Origin: Noviherbaspirillum aerium
GTDB taxonomy: Bacteria; Pseudomonadota; Gammaproteobacteria; Burkholderiales; Burkholderiaceae_D
Assembly (NCBI RefSeq): GCF_008929045.1
Contig: NZ_VFAH01000006.1
Location: 62,001 to 126,000, forward strand
Reading direction: 5' to 3'
DNA length: 64,000 nt
The notes beneath the pieces were generated by a model that searched no databases, had not been told where the DNA came from, and was given only the letters and a program-made list of their open reading frames with translations. The stretch's first letter is position 1. The number at the start of each line of letters is the position of its first letter. Made by a program: the position numbers and the translations under genes. Shown here one piece after another: positions 20,997 to 30,938 of this stretch.

Positions 20997-22190
20997 ATGG
21001 AAAACCGCCAGAGGCATGGTCCTTCGCTTCCCTTGCGGCGCGCGCTGCTATGCGCGCTGGGCAGCTTGCCGCTGGGCTGCGGCATGCTGCCCGGCGCGCA
21101 CACCTCCGCAAACAGCTATGCGCTGACGTCGTCCGAGCGTGCCGGGCAGCTTGCGCGGCTGGTTCCGGCCGACGTGGCTGCGCCGGCTGTCGAGGCGGCA
21201 CGCCTGACGCTGGACCGTGAAGCGCGGCCGATACCGCTGGTGCGTACGGCAGGTCTGCTTCCCGGCGAGGGCTTGCGCACGGTCAGCATCTGGGCGCAGA
21301 ACGACTGGCGCGAAATACGCATGCAGGCACTTGCCTATCGCCTGACGGGAGAGGCGGCGCATGCGGAGCGCGCAATCGCCAATCTGAACGCGTGGATGGC
21401 TTCCTATTCTCCCTCGTTCAATCCGATCGATGAAACCCAGTTGCCGAGCCTGCTGTTCGGCTTCGACCTGTTGCAGGAGCTGCTGCCGGCTGCCATGGTC
21501 GAGCGCGTGCGCGAGTTTTCGGCGAGGCTGGCCATCGGCTATCTGGCCGACAAGGTGCTCGTCGGCGACCACAACACGGAAAGCAACAACTGGCACAGCC
21601 ATCGCATCAAGATCGCCGCCGCGGGCGCATTCGCCAGCGGCGATTCCGCGCTTGTCGCGAAGACCAGGAGCGCCTTCATGCGGCATGTGCTGCGCAATAT
21701 CCGTCCGGATGGCGGCACACTTGATTTCGAAGAACGCGATGCGCTGCATTACGTGGTCTATACACTGGAGCCGATGCTCATGGCAGCGTCGATGGCCGCG
21801 GCCCATGGCGAGGACTGGTACGGCGCTCCGGAAACGCAGGGCAGGATCGCGCTTGCGCTCGAATGGCTCAAGCCGTATGCGCTCGGCGAGCGCACCCATG
21901 AAGAATTCGTACGCAGCACCGTAGCTTTCGACCGCAAGCGGGCGCAGGCGGGCGTCAAGGATTTCAGCGGTCCGTTCGACCGATACAAGGCCGTCAACGT
22001 GTACTGGATTGCGGCGCGCCTCGATTCCCGCTTCGAGCCGGTCTGCGATGCGCTTGCGCCGCCGCGGCTCTGGCGGGAGAGGCACGACGAATGGAAACAG
22101 ACCCGTCTCGGCACGACCCCCGGCCATCCGTGGTCATGGGTACGCGCATTGTTTTCGCAGACCTATCATGCCCGGGGCGCAGCCGCATAA
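20997..22190 (+). CDS. Alginate lyase family protein (PL5-like)
   Basis: A 397-residue exported protein. An N-terminal Arg-containing stretch and hydrophobic core (LRRALLCALGSLPLGC) form a signal peptide, possibly a lipoprotein type with Cys at LPLGC. The mature part has the (alpha/alpha)-barrel pattern of alginate lyase: TESNNWHSHRIKIAAAGA with Asn-Asn-x-His, and PDGGTLDFEERDALHYVVYT, where the Arg and Tyr-containing catalytic helix lies in AlgL-type enzymes. The start at 20997 (second of two adjacent ATGs) follows GAGG at six bases. It probably degrades a uronate polymer or frees periplasm from it. Same strand as the porin. The actual substrate is unproven. Confidence 0.8.
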   Translation: MENRQRHGPSLPLRRALLCALGSLPLGCGMLPGAHTSANSYALTSSERAGQLARLVPADVAAPAVEAARLTLDREARPIPLVRTAGLLPGEGLRTVSIWAQNDWREIRMQALAYRLTGEAAHAERAIANLNAWMASYSPSFNPIDETQLPSLLFGFDLLQELLPAAMVERVREFSARLAIGYLADKVLVGDHNTESNNWHSHRIKIAAAGAFASGDSALVAKTRSAFMRHVLRNIRPDGGTLDFEERDALHYVVYTLEPMLMAASMAAAHGEDWYGAPETQGRIALALEWLKPYALGERTHEEFVRSTVAFDRKRAQAGVKDFSGPFDRYKAVNVYWIAARLDSRFEPVCDALAPPRLWRERHDEWKQTRLGTTPGHPWSWVRALFSQTYHARGAAA

Positions 22191-22211
22191 TCCGGCCGCA
22201 CGCAGCGGCGT

Positions 22212-24398
22212 TCATCCGACCTGACAGGCGGCATCCTGCAGCCGCAGCATCGCAGCAAAGTCTTCCGCCGGCACCGGCTTGCTGTAGTAGAAGCCCTGCG
22301 CCGCATCACAGCCCTGCTCCTTCAGGAAGGCGGCCTGGTGCGCATGCTCGACGTCCTCGGCCACCACCTTCAGGCGCAGGCTGCGCGCCATCGCGATAAT
22401 GGCGGAGACGATTTCCGCATCATTATGGTTTTCACCGACGCCATTGACGAATGAGCGGTCGATCTTCAAGACGCTGACCGGGAAGCGCCGCAGGTATGCC
22501 AGACTGGAATAGCCGACGCCGAAATCGTCCACCGACAGCTGTACGCCCATTGCCTTGAGCTGGGCCAGCGTTTGCAGATTCTCTTCCCCGGGCTGCATCA
22601 GCATGCTCTCGGTAATCTCCAGTTCAAGCACTGCCGGCGGCAAGCCTGTTTCCTTCAGAATACCGGCGACAACATCCTGGAATCCGGCTTGATAGAACTG
22701 GCGCGCCGACAGATTGACCGACACCTGAAGTTCAGGAAATTCAGTGTCATGCCAGCGTTTCAATTGCTGACAGGCGGTCCGCAGCGCCCATTCGCCGATG
22801 GGAAGGATCAATCCGCTTTCCTCGGCAATATCGACGAATTCTCCGCAGGAGACGATCGCGCCATCCGATTTGCTCCACCGCAGCAAGGCCTCGGCGGCAA
22901 AAATGCGGCCGGTGTTCAGGTCGACCTTGGGCTGGTAGTACAGAAGAAATTCCTTGCGCGCCAATGCCTGGCGCAGCCCGCTTTCGAGCGCCAGCCTTTT
23001 CTCGGCCGCGATCCTGAGCGATGCCGTATAAAACCGGTAGGTATTCCTTCCCTTTTCCTTGGCGCTGTACATCGCGGTATCGGCCGCGCGCAGCAATGCG
23101 TCGACATCATTCCCGTCGTCCGGGTACACGCTGATGCCGATACTGCCGCCGGAATGCAGTTCATGGCCATCGATCAGATAGGGCACTCGCAGCTGGTCCA
23201 GTACCAGTCTTGCGGCAGCCGCGGCCTTCTGAACATCATGCAACCCGGGCAGGAGCAGGACGAATTCGTCTCCGCCGAGGCGTGCAAGCCTGCCTGTCGT
23301 TCCGAAGCCTGCTTCCAGCCGCATACCGGCTTCCCTGAGCAGGGCATCGCCGGTCTGATGGCCGAGAGAGTCGTTGATATTCTTGAAGTAGTCGAGGTCG
23401 ATGACGAGCAGCGCCACCTTGCCGCCGTCGCGGCGCGCCCGTTCGATCGCCTGCTCGGCCTGTTCGCGCAGCAGCGCCCGATTGGGCAGCCCCGTCAGCG
23501 CATCATAATGCGCGATGAAGTGAAGCTGCTCTTCGGCCGTCTTCTTCTGCGTGATATCAACCATCACGCCGCGCATCTTTACCGGCAAGCCGTTTTCCAC
23601 GATGACCTTGACGATATTCCTGAGCCACACCGTGCGCCCGCCGGCATCCACCATCTTGTATTCGAGATCGTGGTTGAGTCCCTGCCCGGCTTCGCTCCTG
23701 TAGTAGCCGAGCACCCTTTCCCTGTCGTCGGGATGCAGGCGCTCGATCCAGAAACTGTCCGACTGCAGCCAGACGCTCTGCGGAAACCCGAGCATGGATT
23801 CAACCTGCTGGCTGACGTAGGTCAGCCGGAATGACGGCAGCTCAAGTTCCCAGAAGATGCCGTCGATGGAATCCACCAGCGACTTGTAATCCTGCCTGGT
23901 ATTGGAGAGGGCCTTTTCGGTGCGTATGCGTTCCGCGATCTCGCGGGACAGGGCGGCATTGATGGCGGACAGCTCGGCAGTCCGTTCGGTGACCCGCTGC
24001 TCAAGCCGCTTTTGCAGGTCGCGCAGCGACAGATGGGTCTTGATGCGCGCCAGCACTTCCTCCTGCTGGAAAGGCTTGACCACGTAGTCGACCGCGCCGC
24101 AGGAAAACGCCTTGACCTTGTCGAGCACATGGTCCGCCGCACTGACGAAGATGACCGGTATGTCATGCGTGCGCGGGTCGGTGCGCAAGCGACGGCAGAC
24201 TTCATAACCGTCCATGTCCGGCATCATCGCATCCATCAGGATCACGTCGGGCAATGTGGTCTGGAGAAAGCGCAGCGCCATGCTGCCGCTGTTGGCCGGA
24301 TAAGAGGTGTATCCGCCTTCCTTCAGCATGTGCTGGAGCAAGCGAAGATTATCCGCAACATCGTCAACAATCAGTATCTTGCCGCCTGATACACCCAT
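22212..24398 (-). CDS. Response regulator with PAS, GGDEF and EAL domains
   Basis: A 728-residue cyclic-di-GMP signalling protein. Residues 1-125 are a receiver (ILIVDDVADNLRLL; VILMDAMMPDMDGYEV with the phospho-Asp; DYVVKPF). A coiled coil follows, then a PAS domain (FRLTYVSQQVESMLGF), a GGDEF domain with intact RLGGDEFVLLLPG, and an EAL domain with AAEALLRW, NLSARQF and DDFGVGYSSL, so phosphodiesterase residues look intact. I start at 24398, where GGGAGG lies six bases upstream. No signal peptide, so it is cytoplasmic. A cognate kinase is not adjacent. Whether it makes or breaks c-di-GMP in vivo is open. Confidence 0.92.
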   Translation of the reverse strand: MGVSGGKILIVDDVADNLRLLQHMLKEGGYTSYPANSGSMALRFLQTTLPDVILMDAMMPDMDGYEVCRRLRTDPRTHDIPVIFVSAADHVLDKVKAFSCGAVDYVVKPFQQEEVLARIKTHLSLRDLQKRLEQRVTERTAELSAINAALSREIAERIRTEKALSNTRQDYKSLVDSIDGIFWELELPSFRLTYVSQQVESMLGFPQSVWLQSDSFWIERLHPDDRERVLGYYRSEAGQGLNHDLEYKMVDAGGRTVWLRNIVKVIVENGLPVKMRGVMVDITQKKTAEEQLHFIAHYDALTGLPNRALLREQAEQAIERARRDGGKVALLVIDLDYFKNINDSLGHQTGDALLREAGMRLEAGFGTTGRLARLGGDEFVLLLPGLHDVQKAAAAARLVLDQLRVPYLIDGHELHSGGSIGISVYPDDGNDVDALLRAADTAMYSAKEKGRNTYRFYTASLRIAAEKRLALESGLRQALARKEFLLYYQPKVDLNTGRIFAAEALLRWSKSDGAIVSCGEFVDIAEESGLILPIGEWALRTACQQLKRWHDTEFPELQVSVNLSARQFYQAGFQDVVAGILKETGLPPAVLELEITESMLMQPGEENLQTLAQLKAMGVQLSVDDFGVGYSSLAYLRRFPVSVLKIDRSFVNGVGENHNDAEIVSAIIAMARSLRLKVVAEDVEHAHQAAFLKEQGCDAAQGFYYSKPVPAEDFAAMLRLQDAACQVG

Positions 24399-25476
24399 CC
24401 CCCGCCTCCCGGTAGATTCATGCAAACATTCGCTTGCAGGACGATGACTTGCGCTATGCCGAAGCCGGCACAGGAATTGAATATTTCTGTTTGCTTGTAC
24501 CTTAAATCAATTTAATTACTTTGTCAGCTTGAGTTTGCCGCAGGCCGCGCAGCCCCGGCCTCGCAGATTGCAAAATTCGCAATCCACCGGGAGGGAATTA
24601 CAGGAAGGGGCGCACTGGATTGTGCTTGAGAGAGGATTGCAGGTAAGTGCAGGGAAGAATCGGCGTGCCCTGTGATGCAGGGCACGGCGGGAGGAGCGCC
24701 GTGCGGCAGGCCACACCGGCGAAGAGCGATGGCGCGAAAGCCGGTCGCTCCGGGCTGCAAAAGAACTTGCGTGATTCGGCGAAGCGTAGCTTCGCTATAG
24801 GCGGCCTCACCGTTTCACGCAGGTCCGAAGTTTCATACACACGCTCATCTATGGCTTGAGCATGCAACCATGTCTATCGACTCTTCACACTTCATCCTGA
24901 ATCAACCCATGAGGCAGTTCCTCGAGAATCGGCGGGCACTCGGGCCAGAGTTCAAGTATTTCCCAATCATTTCCATCATTAAACATAAAACCTCCAAAAA
25001 AGATTACCAGGACTCTTTAGCAGATTTCATGCCGCATCGCACAATGAAATAATGTTTGTTGAAACAACGTCCTTGGTGAATATATGGCGGGAATATGCTG
25101 CAATCGCAAATAACATTTTCAGGTGCCAAAACAGCGGCAATCGGGAATGTAAATGCTACCGGTAATAAATCCCCGTTGGCCATATGCCGCATGTGCGACA
25201 GATGCATGCGCCGCGGCAATGCGGAAAGATTGCCATTGCATAAGCAGGCCATGCGTCATGTTTTAAATCGCTGCCGGAGTTTCGATACCGGTTGCGATAA
25301 GAAGTCCAGCAAGCCAGGAATTTAGGAGTCTCGATGTTCGCTGTTCCAGAGGCAGTTGCGGGGCCGGTTGGAAATTCGCTGAAGGCGGATAAAGCGAGAT
25401 CATGCCGCATGCAAGCGGGGAAAATGAACGAGGACTGCAATGAACGTTGGACTTGCCGGAGAGCGCTCGTTCAGGA
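24399..25476. other. Long gene-poor region with a dispersed repeat copy
   Basis: 1,078 bases with no accepted gene. A 60-codon ORF at 24870-25052 and a 76-codon ORF at 25095-25325 lack protein-like character and clear ribosome-binding sites. The left part carries a copy of the dispersed element at 24628-24730. The part from about 24880 to 25300 is AT-richer than the flanks. Confidence 0.5.
24628..24730 (+). repeat. One-ended copy of dispersed element
   Basis: Starts GAGAGAGGATTGCAGGTAAG. Its interior (GAATCGGCGTGCCCTGTGAT, then a GGCGGGAGGAGCGCCGTGCG segment and CACACCGGCG) aligns with the interior of the complete copy at 37919-38077. No matching right terminal repeat is seen, so the copy appears truncated on the right. 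Confidence 0.65.
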
Positions 25477-26013
25477 TCATCCTTTGGTTACCGTGATTTT
25501 CCCGATCATGCCTGCTTCGAAGTGGCCCGGAACCAGGCATGCATAGTAAAACTCGCCCGCCCTGGTGAACTGCCACACCATGCTCTCCTTCTTTCCGGGG
25601 CCGACATGCGACATGTAAGGTGCATCATGCTGCATGCCGGAATGCTTCTTCATCATGTCGCCATGCGCCTTCAGTTCGGCGAGGGTGCCAATGACCATTT
25701 CATGCATCAGCTTGCCCTTGTTCGTCACGGCGAATCTGACGGTTTCGTTTTCCCGGACCACGACTTCTGCCGGACCGAAGCGCATGTTGTCATTCATGTC
25801 GATGGCAATGGTTCTCACCGCCTTTTTCGGATCGCCCTGTCTTCCGAACGCATGTTCCGCCGTCGAGCCCGTCGATGCACTCGCGGCAGGGCCGTGCTCC
25901 TTGTGAGATTCGCCGGTGTGGGCATAGGCTACAGGCACGCCAGATGCGGCAAGTGCGACAGCCAGCGACACCGCGATTGCGGACCATGTTTTCCTCGTTG
26001 CTTGCCTGTTCAT
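25477..26013 (-). CDS. Exported cupredoxin (plastocyanin-like copper protein)
   Basis: A 178-residue protein with a signal peptide ending about GVPVAYAH. The C-terminal cupredoxin domain (about 65-178) shows all four type-1 copper ligands: His104 (KLMHEMVIG), then Cys159, His164 and Met169 in the YACLVPGHFEAGM loop. A His/Met-rich segment between the first ligand and the loop (HGDMMKKHSGMQHD) resembles proteins that sequester copper in the periplasm. It is preceded by AGGAGAA. The copper exporter CopA is encoded 6 kb away, but there is no operon link. Probably an electron carrier or copper-storage protein. Confidence 0.88.
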   Translation of the reverse strand: MNRQATRKTWSAIAVSLAVALAASGVPVAYAHTGESHKEHGPAASASTGSTAEHAFGRQGDPKKAVRTIAIDMNDNMRFGPAEVVVRENETVRFAVTNKGKLMHEMVIGTLAELKAHGDMMKKHSGMQHDAPYMSHVGPGKKESMVWQFTRAGEFYYACLVPGHFEAGMIGKITVTKG

Positions 26014-26362
26014 TCATTTCTCCTGGTAGGTTCGCCTGGATATTTTTCTGCATGGCTCGGTTTCCATGGCGCCTGACATGGCCGAATGCAAGTACTCGAC
26101 GAGTCAGGACCTGCTCACAGTCGTTCGCGAGATACGTTCGCACCATATGAAGTGTGAACTGGCCATAGGCAAAGGGCGAGCATGGAAATGAGCGTCGAGA
26201 ACCAGGCTTCGACAAAGTATGGACCTTCCCATCGCGGGAAGGTCAAGCGACAAATCGCGACGGAAGGGGGTGGCGGAGATTTCATGGGCCAACGCGTTCT
26301 TGCATCGCACGCACTTATCCGGGAACATCGTCTACCGTGAAAAGCGTGCAAGGATGCAAAAC
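26014..26362. other. Divergent intergenic region
   Basis: 349 bases between the cupredoxin gene (minus) and yjbQ (plus). ORFs passing through are extensions of the flanking genes in other frames. It probably holds both promoters. No operator recognised. Confidence 0.45.
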
Positions 26363-26779
26363 ATGACCCATCAATCCATTCTCGAGTTTTCGGTTTCCGG
26401 ACGCGGCACCCGCGATATCACCAGTGCCGTCGCCAAGGTGGTCAACGACGCGGGCGTCCAGTGCGGACTCGCCCATGTCTTCGTGCAGCACACCAGCTGC
26501 TCGCTGACGATTACCGAAAATGCCGACCCGGATGTGCGGCGCGACCTCGAGACCGTTATCGCGCGCATTGCGCCCGACGGCGATCCGTCTTACCGGCACG
26601 ATCTCGAAGGGCCGGACGACATGGCGGCGCATGCGCGCAGTGTGCTGACCGATACCAGCCTTACCATTCCGGTGGGGTCCGGCAGCCTGCTGCTCGGGAC
26701 CTGGCAAGGTATCTATCTATGGGAGCATCGTACCGGGCCTCAGCGGCGCCGTGTCGTGGTGACGGTGCTTGGCGCCTGA
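26363..26779 (+). CDS. yjbQ: YjbQ family (UPF0047) protein
   Basis: A 138-residue protein of the YjbQ/UPF0047 family, some members of which have thiamine-phosphate synthase activity in vitro. Signature segments are CGLAHVFVQHTSCSLTITEN and the C-terminal SLLLGTWQGIYLWEHR with the expected His and Glu. Full family length. The ATG at 26363 follows AAGGA; an ATG three codons earlier overlaps that site. Single-gene unit, convergent with the methyltransferase gene (20-base gap). Confidence 0.9.
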   Translation: MTHQSILEFSVSGRGTRDITSAVAKVVNDAGVQCGLAHVFVQHTSCSLTITENADPDVRRDLETVIARIAPDGDPSYRHDLEGPDDMAAHARSVLTDTSLTIPVGSGSLLLGTWQGIYLWEHRTGPQRRRVVVTVLGA

Positions 26780-26799
26780 GTGCCGCCGCAGGGCCTGAC

Positions 26800-27516
26800 C
26801 TATGCCGGGGTCGCGCAAATCACCCAGCGCGACACCTCCGACTGCCCGTCGTGTGCGGAGGCGATGATGTGGTAGCGGTATTTGCTCAGGCCGCCCAGCA
26901 AGGCACCCCGGTTCATCAGGTTTGACGCCGTGAAAAATAATTTTCCCTGCGCGGCAAGATGATGATGGGCTTCGTCGAGAAACCGCGAAAGCAGACGCCC
27001 GTCGGGATCGCAGAGCGCGACTTCCGCCGTGTGCTCCACCCGCTTGTCCAGCAGCGGCGGATTGAAGATGATGGCATCGAAGCGTCGTCCGCGCAGTTCC
27101 CGGAAGAGATCGCTTTGCATCACTTCCGCCGCCAGCCCCAGGCGTCTCAGGTTTTCCGAAGTGCTGGCCACCGCCGCCGGAGAGATGTCGGCAAGCACCA
27201 GCTTCATGCCGGGCTGATGAAGCGACAAGCCGACAAATCCGCTGCCGCAGCCCAGGTCCAGCACTGCTCCCTCAATGCCGGGTTTGAGAGCGCAAAGCGC
27301 GTCGACAAGGAAGCGTGAAGACAGGCCAATGCCCGGATGGTACACATTGGCCGGCACGCATAACTCCGTGCCGTTGAGCGATACGCCGGGCTGGGGCTGC
27401 GCCAGATGGGCAACATGCCTAGCGTGGCTTGCCCATGTCTTGTGGCCTGGCATGACCCAGGTTTCGGGAAATTCCGCACCGGCGGTGCGGATTATGGCTG
27501 CGGGTTGACTGGACAT
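26800..27516 (-). CDS. Class I SAM-dependent methyltransferase (MTS-type)
   Basis: A 238-residue Rossmann methyltransferase. The SAM-binding motif VLDLGCGSGFVGLSL is followed by LVLADISPAAVASTSENLRR and the NPPL motif (FDAIIFNPPLLDKR). The latter is typical of enzymes methylating planar nitrogen in RNA bases or glutamine side chains (RsmC, PrmC and TrmN6 types). I start at the ATG at 27516; longer frames run into the divergent gene. The ribosome-binding site is weak. Substrate not deducible. Confidence 0.82.
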   Translation of the reverse strand: MSSQPAAIIRTAGAEFPETWVMPGHKTWASHARHVAHLAQPQPGVSLNGTELCVPANVYHPGIGLSSRFLVDALCALKPGIEGAVLDLGCGSGFVGLSLHQPGMKLVLADISPAAVASTSENLRRLGLAAEVMQSDLFRELRGRRFDAIIFNPPLLDKRVEHTAEVALCDPDGRLLSRFLDEAHHHLAAQGKLFFTASNLMNRGALLGGLSKYRYHIIASAHDGQSEVSRWVICATPA

Positions 27517-27776
27517 GCGTCTGCGATGATTGAAAGGTTCTCGATGAGTGGGTGGCCAGCCTCCTCCGGTTCCTTGACGTTTTGGCATCACCAACGCCCT
27601 GCGGCCTCTTCCCGCCTTCCAGTCTTCCCGTTGGCACATGTCGCCATATCTGGCCTGCGGTACGGGCAGCAGCGGCGAAGAACGCAGTAAAAACGACGAG
27701 CCCCCATGAATATGGGATTCGGCGACCCTGCTTGTCGCTTAATATCTTTCCATTAAGAAATCCTCCCAGTCTTCAG

Positions 27777-28928
27777 ATGCTTGATACAAAAGCAGCCTTT
27801 CTGATCGCCGCGCTGCTCTGCTTCGTGATGTTCCTGGTCGTCTATTCGGTCAATGAAAGCCGGGTCGGCGGCGTGCGCGAACTGCTGCTCGGCAACGTCT
27901 TTGGCATGGCGGCCTATATCCTGTATGCGTTCGGCAAGGAACTGCCGCCGCTGTTCGCTTATGAAGTGGCCAATGCCGCCTATGTTTCAGCCAGCGCGGC
28001 CACCCTGGCCGGCTACCGGCGCCTGACCCGGCGCACCATTCGCCCGCCCCTGATATTCGGCCTGGTGCTTGCGGTGACGCTCGCCATCGCGCTGTTCCAT
28101 TACGTCGTCGATTCCTTTGCCTTGCGCACTCTCGTCGTCTCGGTCTCGCAGGCCGGCATAGCCATGGCGATCGGCTTGACCGTCGCCTCGACATGGCGCA
28201 CCTGGCCATCCTCGCGCTACCCGCTGCTGTTCGTCATCTGCATGTGCCTGATCATCGCGGCGGGTCATCTTTTCCGCATGGCCGCGCAACTCCTCGACGG
28301 CAATGCCCCGGCTTCGCTGCTGGAACCGGCCGGCTGGAATGTGGTGATATTGTCGGCGGGCGCCTTCATGCTGCCGGTACTGACGCTCGGCGGCTTGCTG
28401 CTGGCCCACTGCACCATCGTTGCCGTGGCTGAAGACGCGGCAAACCATGATTTCCTGACCGACGCCTGGTCGCGCCGCGCCTTCTTCGACATCGGGCGCC
28501 GCGAGCTCGACAGGTCGAAGCGCTCCGGTCAATCGCTGGCCCTGCTGCTGATCGACCTCGACAATTTCAAGGCGCTCAACGACGCCTGCGGACATGCCGC
28601 GGGAGACGCCACCCTGCTGCGCTTCGTCAGCGCTTCCACCGGCACGCTCCGCTCCATCGATTACCTTGCGCGCCTGGGCGGCGACGAATTCGCCGTGCTG
28701 CTTCCGGAAACGACGCTCGAGGGCGCATTCTCGGCGGCGAACCGGCTGCTGACGCAGAATCTGTCATCCGAGCAGCTGAACGCGCCGACGCCGGTCACGC
28801 TTAGCATCGGACTGGCGATCTCGCGCGGGGACGATAGCCTGCAGACCCTGCTGCAACGGGCGGACAAGGCCTTGTATGAGGCGAAGGCGAAAGGCAGAAA
28901 TTGCCTGGTGGCCGAGGCGATGGCTTAG
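27777..28928 (+). CDS. Membrane-bound diguanylate cyclase
   Basis: A 383-residue protein. About six to seven hydrophobic helices cover residues 1-215 (for example TKAAFLIAALLCFVMFLVVY and YPLLFVICMCLIIAAGHLF). A complete GGDEF domain follows: DHDFLT-type start (NHDFLTDAWSRRAFF), LLIDLDNFKALND, and an intact active site LARLGGDEFAVLL. It therefore should synthesise c-di-GMP at the inner membrane in response to an unknown signal sensed by the membrane part. No RxxD inhibitory site is evident. The start at 27777 begins the first membrane helix but lacks a strong ribosome-binding site. The gene ends inside a dispersed repeat element. Confidence 0.9.
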   Translation: MLDTKAAFLIAALLCFVMFLVVYSVNESRVGGVRELLLGNVFGMAAYILYAFGKELPPLFAYEVANAAYVSASAATLAGYRRLTRRTIRPPLIFGLVLAVTLAIALFHYVVDSFALRTLVVSVSQAGIAMAIGLTVASTWRTWPSSRYPLLFVICMCLIIAAGHLFRMAAQLLDGNAPASLLEPAGWNVVILSAGAFMLPVLTLGGLLLAHCTIVAVAEDAANHDFLTDAWSRRAFFDIGRRELDRSKRSGQSLALLLIDLDNFKALNDACGHAAGDATLLRFVSASTGTLRSIDYLARLGGDEFAVLLPETTLEGAFSAANRLLTQNLSSEQLNAPTPVTLSIGLAISRGDDSLQTLLQRADKALYEAKAKGRNCLVAEAMA

Positions 28929-29054
28929 AGCGGATTGCAGGTCAGTGCAGGGTCGCGTTCGAACCGGAAAGGATGCAGTGCAAGGCGCGCTGCGCGCTTC
29001 TGGTCGAACCCTTCGGGCAAACCCGGGCACCCTACGCTGACCTGCAACCCGCTC
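28927..29054. repeat. Complete copy of dispersed inverted-repeat element
   Basis: A 128-base element with inverted ends: GAGCGGATTGCAGGTC at left and GACCTGCAACCCGCTC at right, one mismatch in 16. Its first bases overlap the stop codon of the diguanylate cyclase gene and its right end stops 6 bases before the end of kup. It therefore fills the space between two convergent genes and may act as their shared terminator. Confidence 0.75.
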
Positions 29055-29060
29055 CCAACC

Positions 29061-30938
29061 TCAAATCTCTACCTGGGTTCCCAGCTCGATCACGCGATTG
29101 GGCGGGATCTTGAAGAAGTCGGCGGCGTCGCGGGCATTGCGCGCCATGGCCACATACAGCGATTCGCGCCATAGCGCCATGCCGCCGTTGACGGTGGCGA
29201 GAATCGTATGCCGCGCGATGAAGAAGGAAGTCTCCATCGGTTCGATCTCCAGGCCGGCCTCGGCGCACAGATGCAGGGCGTGGGGAATGTCGCGCTCATC
29301 CTTGAATCCGTAATACACATTGGCCTGGTAGCACTCATGGCCGAGCGGCACGATGCGAATGCGTTCCTGCTCGGGCACCCGCGGTATGTCGGTGGCATGC
29401 ACGGTCAGGAAAATCACCCGTTCATGCAGCACCTTGTTGTGCAGCAGGTTGTGCAGCAGGGCATGCGGCACGCCGTCCCCCTCCATGCGGAAATAGATGG
29501 CGGTGCCGTCGACGCGGTGCGGCGGCGCGATGAACAGCGAGGTCAGGAAATCGTCGAGCGGTATCAGGTGCCGCCGGATATTGTCGAACACCAGTTCGCG
29601 GCCTTTCTTCCAGGTCAGCATCAGCGTCACCATGAATGCGCTGATGGCGAGCGGGAACCAGCCGCCGCTGACGATCTTCAGGCTGGTCGAGGAGAACAGG
29701 CTGATGTCGATGGCAAGGAAGAAGGCGGTGGAAGCGAGAATCACGGGCAGCGGGAATTTCCAGCCATGCCGCACCACGAAAAAGGTCAGCAGCGTGGTGA
29801 TCAGCATGGTGGCGGTGGCCGCGATGCCGTAGGCGGATGCCAGGTTGGACGAGGAACCGAAGCCGACCACCGCCAGCACCACCGCGGTCAGCTGCAGCCA
29901 GTTGACCACCGGGATATAGATCTGGCCGATCTCGCTTTCCGAGGTATAGACGATGCGCATGCGCGGCAGGAAGCCGAGCGCAATCGCCTGCTGGGTGACG
30001 GAGAAGGCGCCCGAGATGGTGGCCTGCGAAGCAATGACGGTGGCCATGGTCGACAGCACCACCAGCGGATAGATGCTCCACGGCCCGAGCTGCTGGAAAA
30101 ACGGATTCGACGCCGCGCCGGGATTGGACAGCAGCAGCGCGCCCTGCCCCAGGTAGTTCAGCGCCAGCGCAGGAAAGACCACGGAAAACCAGGCCAGCCG
30201 GACCGGCTTGCGGCCGAAGTGGCCCATGTCCGCATACAGGGCTTCGGCGCCGGTCAGCGCGAGCACGATCGCACCCAGCGCGACAAAGGCGAACCAGCCG
30301 TTGGCGGCCATGAAACGAAACGCATGCAGCGGATTGAAGGCTGCGAGGATGGCCGGATTGCGGACAATGTTGATCACGCCCATGGTGGCGAGCGTAAGAA
30401 ACCAGATCAGCACGATCGGGCCGAACCAGCGGCCGATGCCGGCGGTTCCCCTGCTCTGCAGCGCGTACAGGCCGACCAGCACGGCAAGCGTCAGCGGAAT
30501 CACATAGGGCTTGAGCGCAGGCGTCGCGACCTCCAACCCTTCAATGGCCGACAGCACGGAGATCGCCGGCGTGATGACGCCGTCGCCGAAGAACAGGCCG
30601 GCGCCGATCATGCCGAGCAGCATCACCGGATAATGCACGCGCGAACGCTGCGTCACGGACGACAGCGCCAGCGCGGTCAGCGCCATGATTCCGCCTTCGC
30701 CGCGGTTGTCGGCGCGCAGCACCAGGGTGACGTATTTGAGGGAAATGACGATGATCAGGCCCCACAGGATGAGCGACACCACGCCGAGGATATTCGCCTG
30801 ATTCAATGCGATGCCGTGATGCTCGTCGAACACCTCTTTCATGGTGTAGAGGGGACTGGTGCCGATATCGCCATAGACGATGCCGATGGCGGCAAGGGTT
30901 AATGCGGCAAGGCTGGTCTTGGGGGAGGCTGTCGTCAA
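29061..30938 (-). CDS. kup: Low-affinity potassium transporter Kup
   Basis: A 625-residue KUP/HAK family K+:H+ symporter in the inner membrane. The N-terminal signature IGIVYGDIGTSPLYTMKEVF and RADNRGEGGIMALTAL are diagnostic. About twelve membrane segments follow, then a soluble C-terminal domain of about 170 residues. I place the start at the TTG at 30938, preceded by GAGG five bases upstream, giving the usual family length of 622-628. An ATG 54 bases upstream in frame gives an atypical extension. Probably monocistronic. Confidence 0.94.
   Translation of the reverse strand: MTTASPKTSLAALTLAAIGIVYGDIGTSPLYTMKEVFDEHHGIALNQANILGVVSLILWGLIIVISLKYVTLVLRADNRGEGGIMALTALALSSVTQRSRVHYPVMLLGMIGAGLFFGDGVITPAISVLSAIEGLEVATPALKPYVIPLTLAVLVGLYALQSRGTAGIGRWFGPIVLIWFLTLATMGVINIVRNPAILAAFNPLHAFRFMAANGWFAFVALGAIVLALTGAEALYADMGHFGRKPVRLAWFSVVFPALALNYLGQGALLLSNPGAASNPFFQQLGPWSIYPLVVLSTMATVIASQATISGAFSVTQQAIALGFLPRMRIVYTSESEIGQIYIPVVNWLQLTAVVLAVVGFGSSSNLASAYGIAATATMLITTLLTFFVVRHGWKFPLPVILASTAFFLAIDISLFSSTSLKIVSGGWFPLAISAFMVTLMLTWKKGRELVFDNIRRHLIPLDDFLTSLFIAPPHRVDGTAIYFRMEGDGVPHALLHNLLHNKVLHERVIFLTVHATDIPRVPEQERIRIVPLGHECYQANVYYGFKDERDIPHALHLCAEAGLEIEPMETSFFIARHTILATVNGGMALWRESLYVAMARNARDAADFFKIPPNRVIELGTQVEI

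Noticed and set aside
24870-25052. 60-codon plus-strand ORF in the gene-poor region
   Set aside because: No ribosome-binding site, no recognisable feature and no neighbours that would support it.
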